Part shown: positions 1-7,768 of the stretch, piece after piece
Numbering within the stretch: position 1 is the first letter of the stretch
Layout: every line of letters begins with the position of its first letter
From: Methylobacterium nodulans ORS 2060
GTDB lineage: Bacteria; Pseudomonadota; Alphaproteobacteria; Rhizobiales; Beijerinckiaceae
Length of the DNA stretch: 64,000 nucleotides
NCBI RefSeq assembly: GCF_000022085.1
Contig: NC_011894.1
Location: 3,437,501 to 3,501,500, forward strand
Direction of reading: 5' to 3'
Made by a program: the position numbers and the translations under genes
The notes under the pieces: generated by a model
The model's input: the letters and a program-made list of their open reading frames with translations, nothing else
What the model was told of the DNA's origin: nothing
Databases searched by the model: none

Positions 1-351
1 GCCCGGAAAGAGGGAGCGCGAAGGGGCGGAGAACCGTCCGCCTGAACCAAACCGACATCCGCATGCCGACGCCATCCCGTATGGCGAAGCCATTCATCGG
101 ATGTCGGACGAGATCACCACCGGCGCTGCAGACCCTGGCCGATGAAACCGCCGCTGTCCGAGCGCTCCCACCTGCGGCAGCCAACCCCAGCCCTCAATCA
201 AACTAATGGTTGCTCGGCATGAGGAGCGGGGCGGCCTCCACGCAGGTCAGTTCCGATTGAGGGCCGTCGGGGTAGCATAGGAGGAAGCGCTCAATCAGCC
301 GCGGTGTCATCCGTCAGGGTTGGCAAGGCCCGTGGTGAACCCGCAAATGCG
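1..351. other. Non-coding left edge with nested inverted repeats
   Basis: I see no convincing gene here. A 10-bp inverted repeat (CCGACATCCG at 52-61, its complement at 98-107) encloses a second one (GCCAT at 71-75, ATGGC at 81-85). Further on, CCCTCAATC at 191-199 pairs with GATTGAGGG at 255-263. These could be remains of a mobile element end or weak termination structures for the leftward gene that follows; nothing decides between them. Confidence 0.3.
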
Positions 352-885
352 CTACCGCGCGGTGCGAAACGCGGCGCGCAGGAGGTCGTGCTGGGCGAAG
401 ACCGGGCTCTCGCGCGGGGCCGGCGTCGGGCGGTCGTCCGAGATCAGGCTGTCGAGATGCCGGATGCGGGCGTGAAGACGCTTCGAGTGCTCGATCAGCG
501 CCTGCAGGGAGAGCGGAAGCTCGGCCAGCACGACCGCCGAGGTCTCGGGCCCCTCGTTCGCCCCGAGCCTCACCCGGGTCTTCTCCTGCTGCGCCTCGCT
601 CAAGGAGAGTTCGCCCTCCGACACCGCCCGCTGGACCAGGAGCCAGGAGGCGATCTGCATGAGCCGCGTGGTCAGCCGCATGCTTTCGCTGGCATAGCTC
701 AAGGCCGCATGGCGGGCGAGCAGGCGGGACTCGTCGCGGCCGGGGCCATCGAGATAGGCGGCGGTCTCCTCGACCAGCGTCATGCCCTCACGAAACAGGG
801 TCCGGAACGCATCCGAGGCCACGAAGGTCTCGCCGAAATTCACCGTCTCGCGCGGGTCCCGAAACATGACGTCCATCCCGACCAT
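352..885 (-). CDS. rcdA: RcdA-like protein (DUF1465 family)
   Basis: 177 residues, all-helical, matching the DUF1465/RcdA family, whose Caulobacter member is an adaptor that helps deliver the cell-cycle regulator CtrA to ClpXP. The reading frame stays open upstream, but I start at the ATG at 885 because an AGGAGGGG ribosome site lies just before it. Recognisable features are the N-terminal segment with DVMFRDPRETVNF, a central helical bundle and a C-terminal run with HLDSLISDDRPTP, a polar tail as in the family. It is monocistronic here. CtrA-type boxes lie 110 and 320 bases upstream, which fits CtrA control. The family assignment is recognition from memory; the role in this organism is inferred. 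Confidence 0.75.
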   Translation of the reverse strand: MVGMDVMFRDPRETVNFGETFVASDAFRTLFREGMTLVEETAAYLDGPGRDESRLLARHAALSYASESMRLTTRLMQIASWLLVQRAVSEGELSLSEAQQEKTRVRLGANEGPETSAVVLAELPLSLQALIEHSKRLHARIRHLDSLISDDRPTPAPRESPVFAQHDLLRAAFRTAR

Positions 886-993
886 AACCCCTCCTGCGAC
901 CTGGGCGTCTCGGCGCCGTCCCGTTTCGAAACGTGCGCCCCGTGTTCGAACCCACCGTCGCAACAATAGCGCCGACGGCCGCCCTGCGCCCGG

Positions 994-1008
994 GTAACGG
1001 GACGTTAA
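994..1008 (-). promoter_or_regulatory. Degenerate CtrA box upstream of rcdA
   Basis: GTAA at 994-997, seven bases, then TTAA at 1005-1008; read on the minus strand this is TTAA-N7-TTAC, one base off the CtrA consensus TTAA-N7-TTAA. It lies about 110-125 bases upstream of the rcdA start. Confidence 0.4.
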
Positions 1009-1087
1009 CCTTAACGCGGAACGCGCGAAACGGTGCGCGGCTCCCGGCCACGATCGGCGTGGCGGAGGCGAAAACCTGGCAGAGGCG

Positions 1088-1116
1088 GAAAAAAGAAAGC
1101 CGCCCCGAGGGGCGGC
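1088..1116 (-). terminator. Intrinsic terminator, leftward
   Basis: An 8-bp perfect stem (GCCGCCCC at 1099-1106 and GGGGCGGC at 1109-1116, two-base loop) is followed on the minus strand by a T-rich tract (TTTCTTTTTTCC). It would end transcription coming from the right: either the small gene at 1421-1639 or a short RNA starting near the CtrA box at 1207. Confidence 0.6.
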
Positions 1117-1206
1117 GGAGAGTCGTACAGGGAGGCATCAAACAGAGTGGACAGAGACCACTCGACATCCAGAAGGCTGGACGCCTGCGGTTATCGTCCG
1201 GAAAGC

Positions 1207-1222
1207 TTAAAAAATGGTTAAC
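1207..1222. promoter_or_regulatory. Full-consensus CtrA box
   Basis: TTAA, then AAAATGG, then TTAAC: a perfect match to TTAA-N7-TTAAC. It is about 320 bases upstream of rcdA and about 90 bases before the leftward terminator at 1088-1116, so it could drive rcdA, a short RNA, or both. Confidence 0.5.
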
Positions 1223-1324
1223 GCGATGTATGTCCGATCCGGATCCGGCAACCTTCCCGGATGCTTGCGCCGGAAGGCCGCCGAGGGCTCGGCCTGCTCG
1301 CGCCGGTGGCCGGACCCATGAAGA

Positions 1325-1352
1325 AACCCCTCTCCCGGCCGGGAGAGGGGTT
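1325..1352. repeat. 28-bp perfect palindrome, REP-like
   Basis: Perfect palindrome with arms AACCCCTCTCCCGG and its complement. The CCTCTCCC/GGGAGAGG core is shared with the pair at 11215-11371, so it belongs to the same dispersed family of GC-rich palindromes in this genome. Confidence 0.6.
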
Positions 1353-1367
1353 CCTCCGCGTGTCTGA

Positions 1368-1412
<45 letters not shown>

Positions 1413-1420
1413 AGCGCCAC

Positions 1421-1639
1421 TCAGCCGGCCCGCAGCTGCGGCCCGCCTTCCCGCGGCCACAGGGCGGCCCGCGCCTTCGCCGGCGCGTCATTGTAGGGCG
1501 CATTGTAGCAGCGGCGCACCGAAGCCCAGTAGGCGTCCCGCTCCGCGGGCGAGAGCCGGCTCAGGGCCGCGTTGAGAGCGGCCTCCCCGGCCGCTTCGAG
1601 GCTCTTCAGGTCCGAGATGGTCTGTTCGATGGATGACAT
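1421..1639 (-). CDS. Small hypothetical protein, 72 residues
   Basis: I do not recognise a family. The protein begins MSSIEQTISDLKSLE, is rich in Ala and Glu, and is predicted helical, with a conserved-looking segment LSPAERDAYWASVRRCYN in the middle. It stands alone: the next gene upstream is leftward and ends at 1735, and the stop is ten bases from the (GA)20 tract. Length and composition look like a genuine short protein rather than a chance frame, but the evidence is coding character only. It may share the leftward terminator at 1088-1116. Confidence 0.5.
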   Translation of the reverse strand: MSSIEQTISDLKSLEAAGEAALNAALSRLSPAERDAYWASVRRCYNAPYNDAPAKARAALWPREGGPQLRAG

Positions 1640-1734
1640 GCCCGATCACATCCGAGCGTGAAACACTGCCCCGATCATGCCACAGGGCACGCCGCACCGC
1701 ACGCCATTCGCAGGTGCAGCGTGACCGAATCCTG

Positions 1735-2310
1735 TCAGTCCGGCTCTCCCTCCGGGCGGCCGCGGGGCGCCCCGCCGAACAGCCGGTCCTTCATCTCCAG
1801 GATCTTCTGCACGCGGGCCCCCAGGGTGAGGAGCTGGATCAGCCGCTCCGTCTCCAGACGCCGCACGTCCGAGTACCAGCCGGCGAAGAGCTCGAAGAGG
1901 TCGTGCATCTCGCGCAGCCGGCTCTGCGCATGCCGCTCCTCGCCGGTCTGCGGCTCCTGCATGAGGATCTCGCGCAGCAGGGTGAGGGTCGGGTCGACCT
2001 CGCGCTTCTTGCGCTCCTCCACCAGCGTGCGCACGATCTGCCAGATATCCTCGGGCGTCGAGAAGTAGTCGCGCCGGTCGCCGGGCACGTGCTGCAGCCG
2101 CACGAGGTTCCAGGCCTGCAACTCCTTCAGGCCCATGCTGACGTTCGAGCGCGACAGCCCCAGCCGCTCGACGATCTCGTCGGCATTGAGGGCGCGCTCC
2201 GCGACGAAGAGCAGGGCGTAGATCTGGCCGACCGTGCGGTTGATCCCCCAGCGCGAGCCCATCTCGCCGAAATGGAGGACGAAGGTCTGGATCAACGGGG
2301 GCAGCTGCAC
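1735..2310 (-). CDS. GbsR/MarR-type transcriptional regulator
   Basis: 191 residues. The N-terminal half is a winged helix-turn-helix: residues near 20-80 include MGSRWGINRTVGQIYALLF and LNADEIVERLGLSRSNVSM, characteristic of GbsR-like members of the MarR superfamily. The C-terminal half is helical and probably dimerises. It lies 16 bases downstream of the DUF2474 gene, as the last gene of the cydA-cydB operon, so it most likely controls that oxidase. A near-perfect palindrome upstream of cydA (5081-5098) is a candidate binding site. Its effector is unknown. Confidence 0.8.
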   Translation of the reverse strand: MQLPPLIQTFVLHFGEMGSRWGINRTVGQIYALLFVAERALNADEIVERLGLSRSNVSMGLKELQAWNLVRLQHVPGDRRDYFSTPEDIWQIVRTLVEERKKREVDPTLTLLREILMQEPQTGEERHAQSRLREMHDLFELFAGWYSDVRRLETERLIQLLTLGARVQKILEMKDRLFGGAPRGRPEGEPD

Positions 2311-2326
2311 GGCGGCACCCGGCCGG

Positions 2327-2584
2327 TCAGGCCGCCTTCAGCCACGCGCGCAGCCCGAGCGTCACCAGGCCGAGGACGAGCACGCTGCCGCCGTAGAGCG
2401 CCGCGAACCAGAGGAGCCGGCGCCAGAGCGGCGCCGGCCTGTCATACCAGCGGTCATTGAAAATGACCGTTGGTTCCGTTCCCGGATTTTCGCCAAGCCT
2501 CTGGCTAGGTGTCGAAAATTCGAGATGGGTCGACGGCCCGATGCGGCAGCATCTTGGGCCGTTGGGATCAGAGGGGGAGGCCAT
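2327..2584 (-). CDS. DUF2474-type small subunit of cytochrome bd (CydX-like)
   Basis: 85 residues if the ATG that overlaps the cydB stop codon as ATGA is used. The last 40 residues carry the recognisable part: WYDRPAPLWRRLLWF followed by one hydrophobic helix, as in the DUF2474 proteins encoded after CIO-type cydB genes; such small single-helix subunits stabilise the oxidase. The first 40 residues look non-conserved, so a later start is possible. The gene is translationally coupled to cydB. Confidence 0.65.
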   Translation of the reverse strand: MASPSDPNGPRCCRIGPSTHLEFSTPSQRLGENPGTEPTVIFNDRWYDRPAPLWRRLLWFAALYGGSVLVLGLVTLGLRAWLKAA

Positions 2585-3591
2585 CAGTGGTAGCCCGTCG
2601 AATCGACCTTCCCGCGGAACACCCAGTAGGAATAGGCGGTGTAGGCCAGGATGATCGGGATCAGCACGGAGGCGCCGACCAGCATGAACATTTGGCTCGA
2701 GTGCGGCGAGGCGGCGTCCCAGATCGAGATCCGCCCCGGCACGACGTCCGGGTAGATGCTGATGCCGAGCCCGATGAAGGAGAGCAGGAACAGCCCGAGC
2801 GCGATCAGGAAGGGCGCGCGCTCGCCTCCCCGCGCCAGGGAGCGGAAGAACAGGACGCTCGCCACCGCCACGAGGAGCGGCACCTGCGCGGTGAGGAGCA
2901 CGCTCGGCATGGCGAACCAGCGCTGCCAGTACTTCCCTTCGAGGAAGGGCGTCACCGCGCTCACCAGGGCGATGGCCAGGATCGTCGCCACCCCCAAGGC
3001 CACCGAGAGGCTGCGGGCCCGGTCCTGAAGCGGTCCCACGGTGCGCATCACCAGCCAGGTCGCCCCGAGCAGCGCGTAGCCGCAGACGAGGGCCAAGCCG
3101 ACGAGGATGCTGAAGGGCGACAGCCAGTCCCACCAACCGCCCGCATAGGCCCGCCCCTCGACGGCGACGCCCTGCAGCATGGCGCCGAGCGCGATGCCCT
3201 GCGACAGCGCGGCGACGACCGATCCGCCCGTGAAGGCGAGATCCCAGAAGGCCCGGTGGCCCGGATCGCGCCAGCGGAACTCGAAGGCCACGCCCCGGAA
3301 GATCAGGCCGAGCAGCATGGCGATGATCGGCACGTAGAGGGCCGGCAGCAGCACCGCGTAGGCGAGCGGGAAGGCGGCGAAGAGCCCCCCTCCCCCGAGC
3401 ACCAGCCAGGTCTCGTTCCCGTCCCAGACCGGCGCGACCGAGTTCATGGCGGTGTCGCGCTCCTCGCCCGGCCGGAAGGCCGGGAACAGGATGCCGATGC
3501 CGAGATCGAAACCGTCCATCACGATGTAGGCGAACACCGCGAAGGCGATCACGAAGGCCCAGACGATCGTGAGATCGAGGCTCTCCAGCAT
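2584..3591 (-). CDS. cydB: Cytochrome bd quinol oxidase subunit II
   Basis: 335 residues with eight or nine hydrophobic helices and the family signature near the start (DGFDLGIGILFPAF) and GNETWLVLGGGGLFAAFP near residue 60. With CydA it forms the membrane quinol oxidase that reduces oxygen to water with high affinity. The sequence resembles the cyanide-insensitive (CIO) branch. It starts 10 bases after the cydA stop and is coupled to the DUF2474 gene by an ATGA overlap. Confidence 0.95.
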   Translation of the reverse strand: MLESLDLTIVWAFVIAFAVFAYIVMDGFDLGIGILFPAFRPGEERDTAMNSVAPVWDGNETWLVLGGGGLFAAFPLAYAVLLPALYVPIIAMLLGLIFRGVAFEFRWRDPGHRAFWDLAFTGGSVVAALSQGIALGAMLQGVAVEGRAYAGGWWDWLSPFSILVGLALVCGYALLGATWLVMRTVGPLQDRARSLSVALGVATILAIALVSAVTPFLEGKYWQRWFAMPSVLLTAQVPLLVAVASVLFFRSLARGGERAPFLIALGLFLLSFIGLGISIYPDVVPGRISIWDAASPHSSQMFMLVGASVLIPIILAYTAYSYWVFRGKVDSTGYH

Positions 3592-3601
3592 TCCTGCCTC
3601 C

Positions 3602-5038
3602 TCACTCGGCGGGCCACAGGGCGCGGTCCGGATGGACCGAGGGCGCCGGCGTGATGCCGGCCGTGCGGATCGGCTTGCCGGGCTCGACGCCGGGCTCGCC
3701 GTAATGCGGCGGCTTGCTCATCAGCCGCAGGATGTAGATCACGCCCATCGAGAACACCGCGAAATAGATCAGCACGAAGGCGATCAGCGAGCCCGCCACC
3801 GCCGGGGCCGAGAGCGGCGAGGCGGATTCGGCCGTGCGCAGGAGCCCGTAGACCGTGAAGGGCTGGCGCCCGACCTCGGTGGTGATCCAGCCCGCCACCA
3901 CGGCGACGAAGCCGGCCGGCCCCATCACCAGGGCGAAGCGGTGCAGGGCAACCCAATCGTAGAGCCGCCCCCGCAGGCGCGCCCACAGGCTGAGCAGGCC
4001 GAGGAACAGGATGAGGAAGCCGAGGCCCACCATCACCCGGAACGACCAGAACACCACCGGCACCGGCGGCCAGTTCTCCCGCGGCACCGTGTCGAGCCCC
4101 TTCAGGGGTGCGTTCGGATCGTGCTTGAGGATGAGCGAGGAGAGTTTCGGGATCTCGAGGGCATAGCGGACGCGGCCCGCCTCCTGGTCGGGAAGGCCGA
4201 ACAGGATCAGCGGCGCGCCGGCCGGGTGGCTCTCGAAATGGCCCTCCATGGCCATGACCTTGGCCGGCTGGTGCTCCAGGGTGTTGAGCCCGTGCGCGTC
4301 GCCCGCCGCGATCTGGATCGGCGCCACCAGGGCGGCCATCCACATCGCCATCGAGAACATGGTGCGGGCGCCCTCGTTCGGGCCGCTCACCGCGGCCCGG
4401 CTGTCGCGCAGGAGGTGCCACGCGCCGACCGCGCCCACCACGAGGGCCGTCGTCAGATAGGCGGCCAGCACCATGTGCACGAGGCGGAACGGGAAGGACG
4501 GGTTGAAGATGATCGCCCACCAGTCCTGCGGCACGAATTGCCCGGCGGCGTTCGTGACATGGCCCTGCGGCGTCTGCATCCACGAATTCACCGACAGGAT
4601 CCAGAAGGCCGAGAAGAAGGTGCCGGCCGCGACCGCCAGCGTCGCCAGGAAGTGCAGGCGCGGCCCGACCTTGTTCATGCCGAACAGCATCACGCCGAGG
4701 AAGCCGGCCTCCAGGAAGAAGGCGGAGAGCACCTCGTAGGCCATCAGCGGCCCGACCACCGGACCGGCCTTGTCCGAGAACACGGACCAGTTGGTGCCGA
4801 ACTGGTAGGACATCACCAGGCCCGAAACGACCCCCATCGCGAAGGCGACGGCGAAGATCTTCACCCAGTACTTGAAGAGGTCGAAGAAGACTGCGCGCTT
4901 GGTGGCGAGCCAGAGCCCCTCCAGGACGGCGAGGTAGCTCGCGAGCCCGATCGAGAAGGCCGGAAAGATGATGTGGAACGCCACCGTGAACCCGAACTGG
5001 ATCCGGGCCAGCAGCAGCGCTTCGACGTCCGACAGCAT
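3602..5038 (-). CDS. cydA: Cytochrome bd quinol oxidase subunit I
   Basis: 478 residues, polytopic. Key features are FTVAFHIIFPAFSIG near residue 20 with the His ligand of a b-type haem, the long helix with GVVSGLVMSYQFGTNWS, and the late VGRQPFTVYG motif (GRQP). At 478 residues it is shorter than E. coli CydA (522), consistent with the short Q-loop of CIO-type oxidases. It is the first gene of a four-gene leftward operon. Expression may be set through the palindrome at 5081-5098 by the regulator at 1735-2310; this link is inferred. Confidence 0.95.
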   Translation of the reverse strand: MLSDVEALLLARIQFGFTVAFHIIFPAFSIGLASYLAVLEGLWLATKRAVFFDLFKYWVKIFAVAFAMGVVSGLVMSYQFGTNWSVFSDKAGPVVGPLMAYEVLSAFFLEAGFLGVMLFGMNKVGPRLHFLATLAVAAGTFFSAFWILSVNSWMQTPQGHVTNAAGQFVPQDWWAIIFNPSFPFRLVHMVLAAYLTTALVVGAVGAWHLLRDSRAAVSGPNEGARTMFSMAMWMAALVAPIQIAAGDAHGLNTLEHQPAKVMAMEGHFESHPAGAPLILFGLPDQEAGRVRYALEIPKLSSLILKHDPNAPLKGLDTVPRENWPPVPVVFWSFRVMVGLGFLILFLGLLSLWARLRGRLYDWVALHRFALVMGPAGFVAVVAGWITTEVGRQPFTVYGLLRTAESASPLSAPAVAGSLIAFVLIYFAVFSMGVIYILRLMSKPPHYGEPGVEPGKPIRTAGITPAPSVHPDRALWPAE

Positions 5039-5080
5039 GACGAACCCCCGTTCGAGGCTTGCGTGTGAGCTATTTCGTCA

Positions 5081-5098
5081 TTTCAGGAATTTCTGAAA
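5081..5098. promoter_or_regulatory. Candidate operator upstream of cydA
   Basis: TTTCAGGAATTTCTGAAA is a palindrome with eight of nine pairs matching, centred about 50 bases upstream of the cydA ATG. Its position suits an operator for the GbsR-type regulator in the same operon; that pairing is inference. Confidence 0.4.
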
Positions 5099-5122
5099 AT
5101 ACAGGAACGACGCGACCCATCG

Positions 5123-5160
5123 CCGCGAAGCCGTGACGGCGCGTCGTCACGGCTTCGCGG
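5123..5160. repeat. 16-bp perfect hairpin
   Basis: Arms at 5123-5138 and 5145-5160 pair perfectly (CCGCGAAGCCGTGACG and complement) around a six-base loop. It sits 130 bases beyond the stop of the oxidoreductase gene, with no T-tract on either strand, so it is a palindromic element or a Rho-assisted terminator rather than a classical terminator. Confidence 0.55.
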
Positions 5161-5291
5161 ACGCTGAACCACGCGAGGCCCGACCGTAGCGGAACGGCAT
5201 GCCGTCGTCTGCGGACGTCGTGCCGCTTCCGGCCGAAGAGCCACGCCGCGCCCAACCGGAACGGGACCGCCGGGTTCCAGGGTCGATGCCC

Positions 5292-6266
5292 TCAAGGCCG
5301 CAGCAGCACCTTCCCCACCGCCTCGCGGCGGGAGAGGATTCCGAGCGCCTCCGCGGCTCGCGCGAGCGGATAGACCCCGTGCACCTTGGCGGTCAGGCGC
5401 CCCTCCGCGACCAGGGCGAGGAGGCGTGCCTGATTCGCCGCATGGGCCTCCGGTTCGTTCTTCACGAAGGCGCCCCAATGCACGCCCTGGACGTCGATGC
5501 CCTTGAGGAGCACGAGGTTGAGGGGGATGCGGGGAATCGGCCCGGACGCGAATCCGATGACGAGGAAACGGCCCTTCCAGTTGAGCGAGCGCAGCGCCGG
5601 CTCGGAGAAGTCGCCGCCGACGGGATCGTAGACGACATCGATGCCCTTCTCGCCGCCGAGGCGGCGAAGGCCCTCGCGCAGGTTCTCCGTGCCGTAGTCG
5701 AGGATGAGATCGGCGCCGTGTGCCTTGGCCGCCTCGAGCTTGTCGGCCGAGGAGGCGCAGGCGATGACGCGCGCGCCCATGGCGTGGCCGAGTTCGACCG
5801 CCGCGAGACCGACACCGCCCGAGGCCCCGAGCACCGCCAGCGTCTCGCCGGGCCTGAGGCCGGCCCGGTCCTGGAGAGCGTGCAGCGAGGTGCCGTAGGT
5901 GACGGTGAGGCCGGCGGCCTGCTCGTCGCTCACCTGATCCGGCACGCGGCTGAGGCCGCCGACGCCGACCACGACGCGCTCGCGGCAGGCTCCGTAGCCC
6001 AGATGCGCGATGACGCGCTCGCCGATCCGGAAGCCCTCGACCCCCGGCCCCAGCGCCTCGACGATCCCGGCCGCCTCCGCGCCCGGCGAGAAGGGCAGGT
6101 CCGGCTTCACCTGGTAGCGCCCGGCGATGATGAGCGTATCGAAGAAATTGAGCGCCGCGACCGTGACCCTCACCAGGACCTCGCCCGGTCCGGGCACCGG
6201 ATCCGGCAGATCCTCGATGACGAGATCCTCCGGGCCGCCGAGCGCCTTGCACAGAAGCGCCTTCAT
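5292..6266 (-). CDS. NADPH:quinone oxidoreductase, zinc-free MDR family
   Basis: 324 residues in the medium-chain dehydrogenase/reductase fold. N-terminal GroES-like domain (about 1-120, with GEVLVRVTVAALNF) and a Rossmann domain with GASGGVGLAAVELGHAMGARV-like nucleotide-binding signature near residues 145-165. The structural-zinc cysteines of alcohol dehydrogenases are absent, which points to the quinone oxidoreductase (Qor/crotonyl reductase) branch; the closing ILSRREAVGKVLLRP is typical of it. It stands alone between cydA and the methionine genes. Substrate cannot be told from sequence. Confidence 0.85.
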   Translation of the reverse strand: MKALLCKALGGPEDLVIEDLPDPVPGPGEVLVRVTVAALNFFDTLIIAGRYQVKPDLPFSPGAEAAGIVEALGPGVEGFRIGERVIAHLGYGACRERVVVGVGGLSRVPDQVSDEQAAGLTVTYGTSLHALQDRAGLRPGETLAVLGASGGVGLAAVELGHAMGARVIACASSADKLEAAKAHGADLILDYGTENLREGLRRLGGEKGIDVVYDPVGGDFSEPALRSLNWKGRFLVIGFASGPIPRIPLNLVLLKGIDVQGVHWGAFVKNEPEAHAANQARLLALVAEGRLTAKVHGVYPLARAAEALGILSRREAVGKVLLRP

Positions 6267-6344
6267 CGTCGTCCTCCCGGCCGCCTTGATCCGGCGGCCC
6301 CGCCGTATCCCTGCGGCAGGCGCGGACGGCTGGCAAGGGCGCTC

Positions 6345-6761
6345 TCAGGCCCCGGCCGGCACCATCCTCCGGCCCGACAGCAGGGCGATGAGGCCTGTGC
6401 GCATCTCGCCGAGGCGTCTCAGGGTGGCCGCCGTCCCGAAGATCCAGGCGGCGTAGCTCGCGAGCACGGCGCCCGCCGCGCCCGCGACGACGACCGCGAG
6501 GTCCGCCAGGGCGGCGGCCGGCAGCGTCACCGCCCGCCGCAGAATGCGCCGCATCGCCGGCCGGTCGCCCGCGCGGCGGGCATCGGCGAAGTCCGGCACC
6601 GCCATCTGCCGGATCACCTGCACCACATAGCCGACGAGAAGCGCGAGCTTCGGGCAGAGCCCGAACACCGCGACCTGCGCCGCGGCGAGGAGCGGCGTCA
6701 CGCACAGGATGCAAGCGGACCCCGCCGAGACGGATCGCTGCCAGGACGGCGGAGCCGCCAA
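6345..6761 (-). pseudogene. Membrane protein remnant, possibly a polysaccharide flippase C-terminus
   Basis: 138 residues with two or three hydrophobic stretches separated by DFADARRAGDRPAMRRILRR, a pattern like the cytoplasmic loop repeated in Wzx/MATE-type flippases, where a helix is followed by a basic AGDR segment. A full flippase has over 400 residues, so if the assignment is right this is a fragment. It begins 40 bases after the metA-like gene, in the same direction. Assignment is tentative and it could be an unrelated small membrane protein. Confidence 0.3.
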
Positions 6762-6800
6762 GGAGCTGGGAGAGGCGGGCCGGGAGCCCCGGGCGGCCGA

Positions 6801-7751
6801 TCACGGCACCCCCGGGGCGGCGGCCCGGGCGCTGCGCCGCGCGGCGACGAGAGCGAGCCAGTTCGCGAACAGAGCCTCCGCGATCCCCGGCCAGGGCGGG
6901 TCGGCGGGGGCCTCGATGGCGGGCGGCTCGTCCGCCTGCGGGTCCGCCGCAGAGGCGTCGAGGGATGCGGCGACGGCGGCATCGAAGTAATGGGCGGGCA
7001 GGTCCGGCCGGTCGGGACGCTCGCCGGCACGGAAACGGGCCAGGTCGCGCCGGTACTCGCGGGCGAGGCTGTCCGCATCGTATTCCGGATGGCCCTGCAG
7101 GAAGACGAGGAGGCTGCGGCCCGGCTTCACGAAGAGATCGACCCCGGCCTCGTCCGAACGGGTCAGCACCGCGTAACCCGCCGCCGCGAGATCGGTCTCC
7201 GGCAGCGCGTTCCAGCGCGAATGCGGGATGGCCACGGTTCCGGGCAGCCCGGCGAGGAGCGGATGGCCGGCGAGCGCCCGGCAGACGAAGACGCCCGAGC
7301 ACTTGCGCGCGAGCCTGCGGCGCTCGATGCCGTCGAGATGCAGCACCGCCGCATGGGCGGCGAGGCATGAGAACAGGGTCGAGGCGGTGTGGTCCCGCGC
7401 CCAGTCGATGGCGCGGGTCAGCGCCGTCCAGTAGGGCTCGTCGCGCAGATTCGCCGCGCGGGGCTCGCAGCCGGTGACGATCAGCGCATCGAGGCCGGCG
7501 CTCTCCATCGCCTCGGCCGGCGCCGAGCGCGGAGCGAGGAAGTCCAGCGCCTGGGGGCCGCGGGCGATCTCCGGCAGGTGGAAGCGCAGCAGGCGGGCCC
7601 GCCCGCCGACGAGCCGTTCGAATTGCCTTTCCGTCGCCGCGAGCGCGGCGTCCGGCATGTTGTTGAGGAGACCGACGGTGATGCGGTCGCCCGCCGGAGA
7701 GCGGCGGGGGCGCCGGTGGGGAGCGGACGGGCCGACGGCGGGCTGAAGCAT
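6801..7751 (-). CDS. metA: Homoserine O-acyltransferase, MetA family
   Basis: 316 residues of the glutamine-amidotransferase-like MetA family, which acylates homoserine to start methionine synthesis. Visible active-site elements are Cys129 in STLFSCLAAHA, His177 in IPHSRWN, and the HPEYD motif with His221 and Glu223, matching the Cys/His/Glu set of E. coli MetA. ITVGLLNNMPDAAL near residue 25 is the family's entry motif. It follows metY by 17 bases in one leftward operon, so the two enzymes supply consecutive steps. Whether it uses acetyl-CoA or succinyl-CoA cannot be settled here; the metY partner suggests acetyl. Confidence 0.85.
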   Translation of the reverse strand: MLQPAVGPSAPHRRPRRSPAGDRITVGLLNNMPDAALAATERQFERLVGGRARLLRFHLPEIARGPQALDFLAPRSAPAEAMESAGLDALIVTGCEPRAANLRDEPYWTALTRAIDWARDHTASTLFSCLAAHAAVLHLDGIERRRLARKCSGVFVCRALAGHPLLAGLPGTVAIPHSRWNALPETDLAAAGYAVLTRSDEAGVDLFVKPGRSLLVFLQGHPEYDADSLAREYRRDLARFRAGERPDRPDLPAHYFDAAVAASLDASAADPQADEPPAIEAPADPPWPGIAEALFANWLALVAARRSARAAAPGVP

Positions 7752-7768
7752 CGCGGCCCCCCCCGGGG

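Noticed and set aside
2509..5068. Long plus-strand frames opposite cydB and cydA
   Set aside because: Compositionally biased antisense shadows with no recognisable protein; the minus-strand genes are certain.
5083..7368. 761-codon minus frame across the oxidoreductase and metA
   Set aside because: Runs in another frame over two well-identified genes and is almost only Arg, Ala, Gly and Pro.
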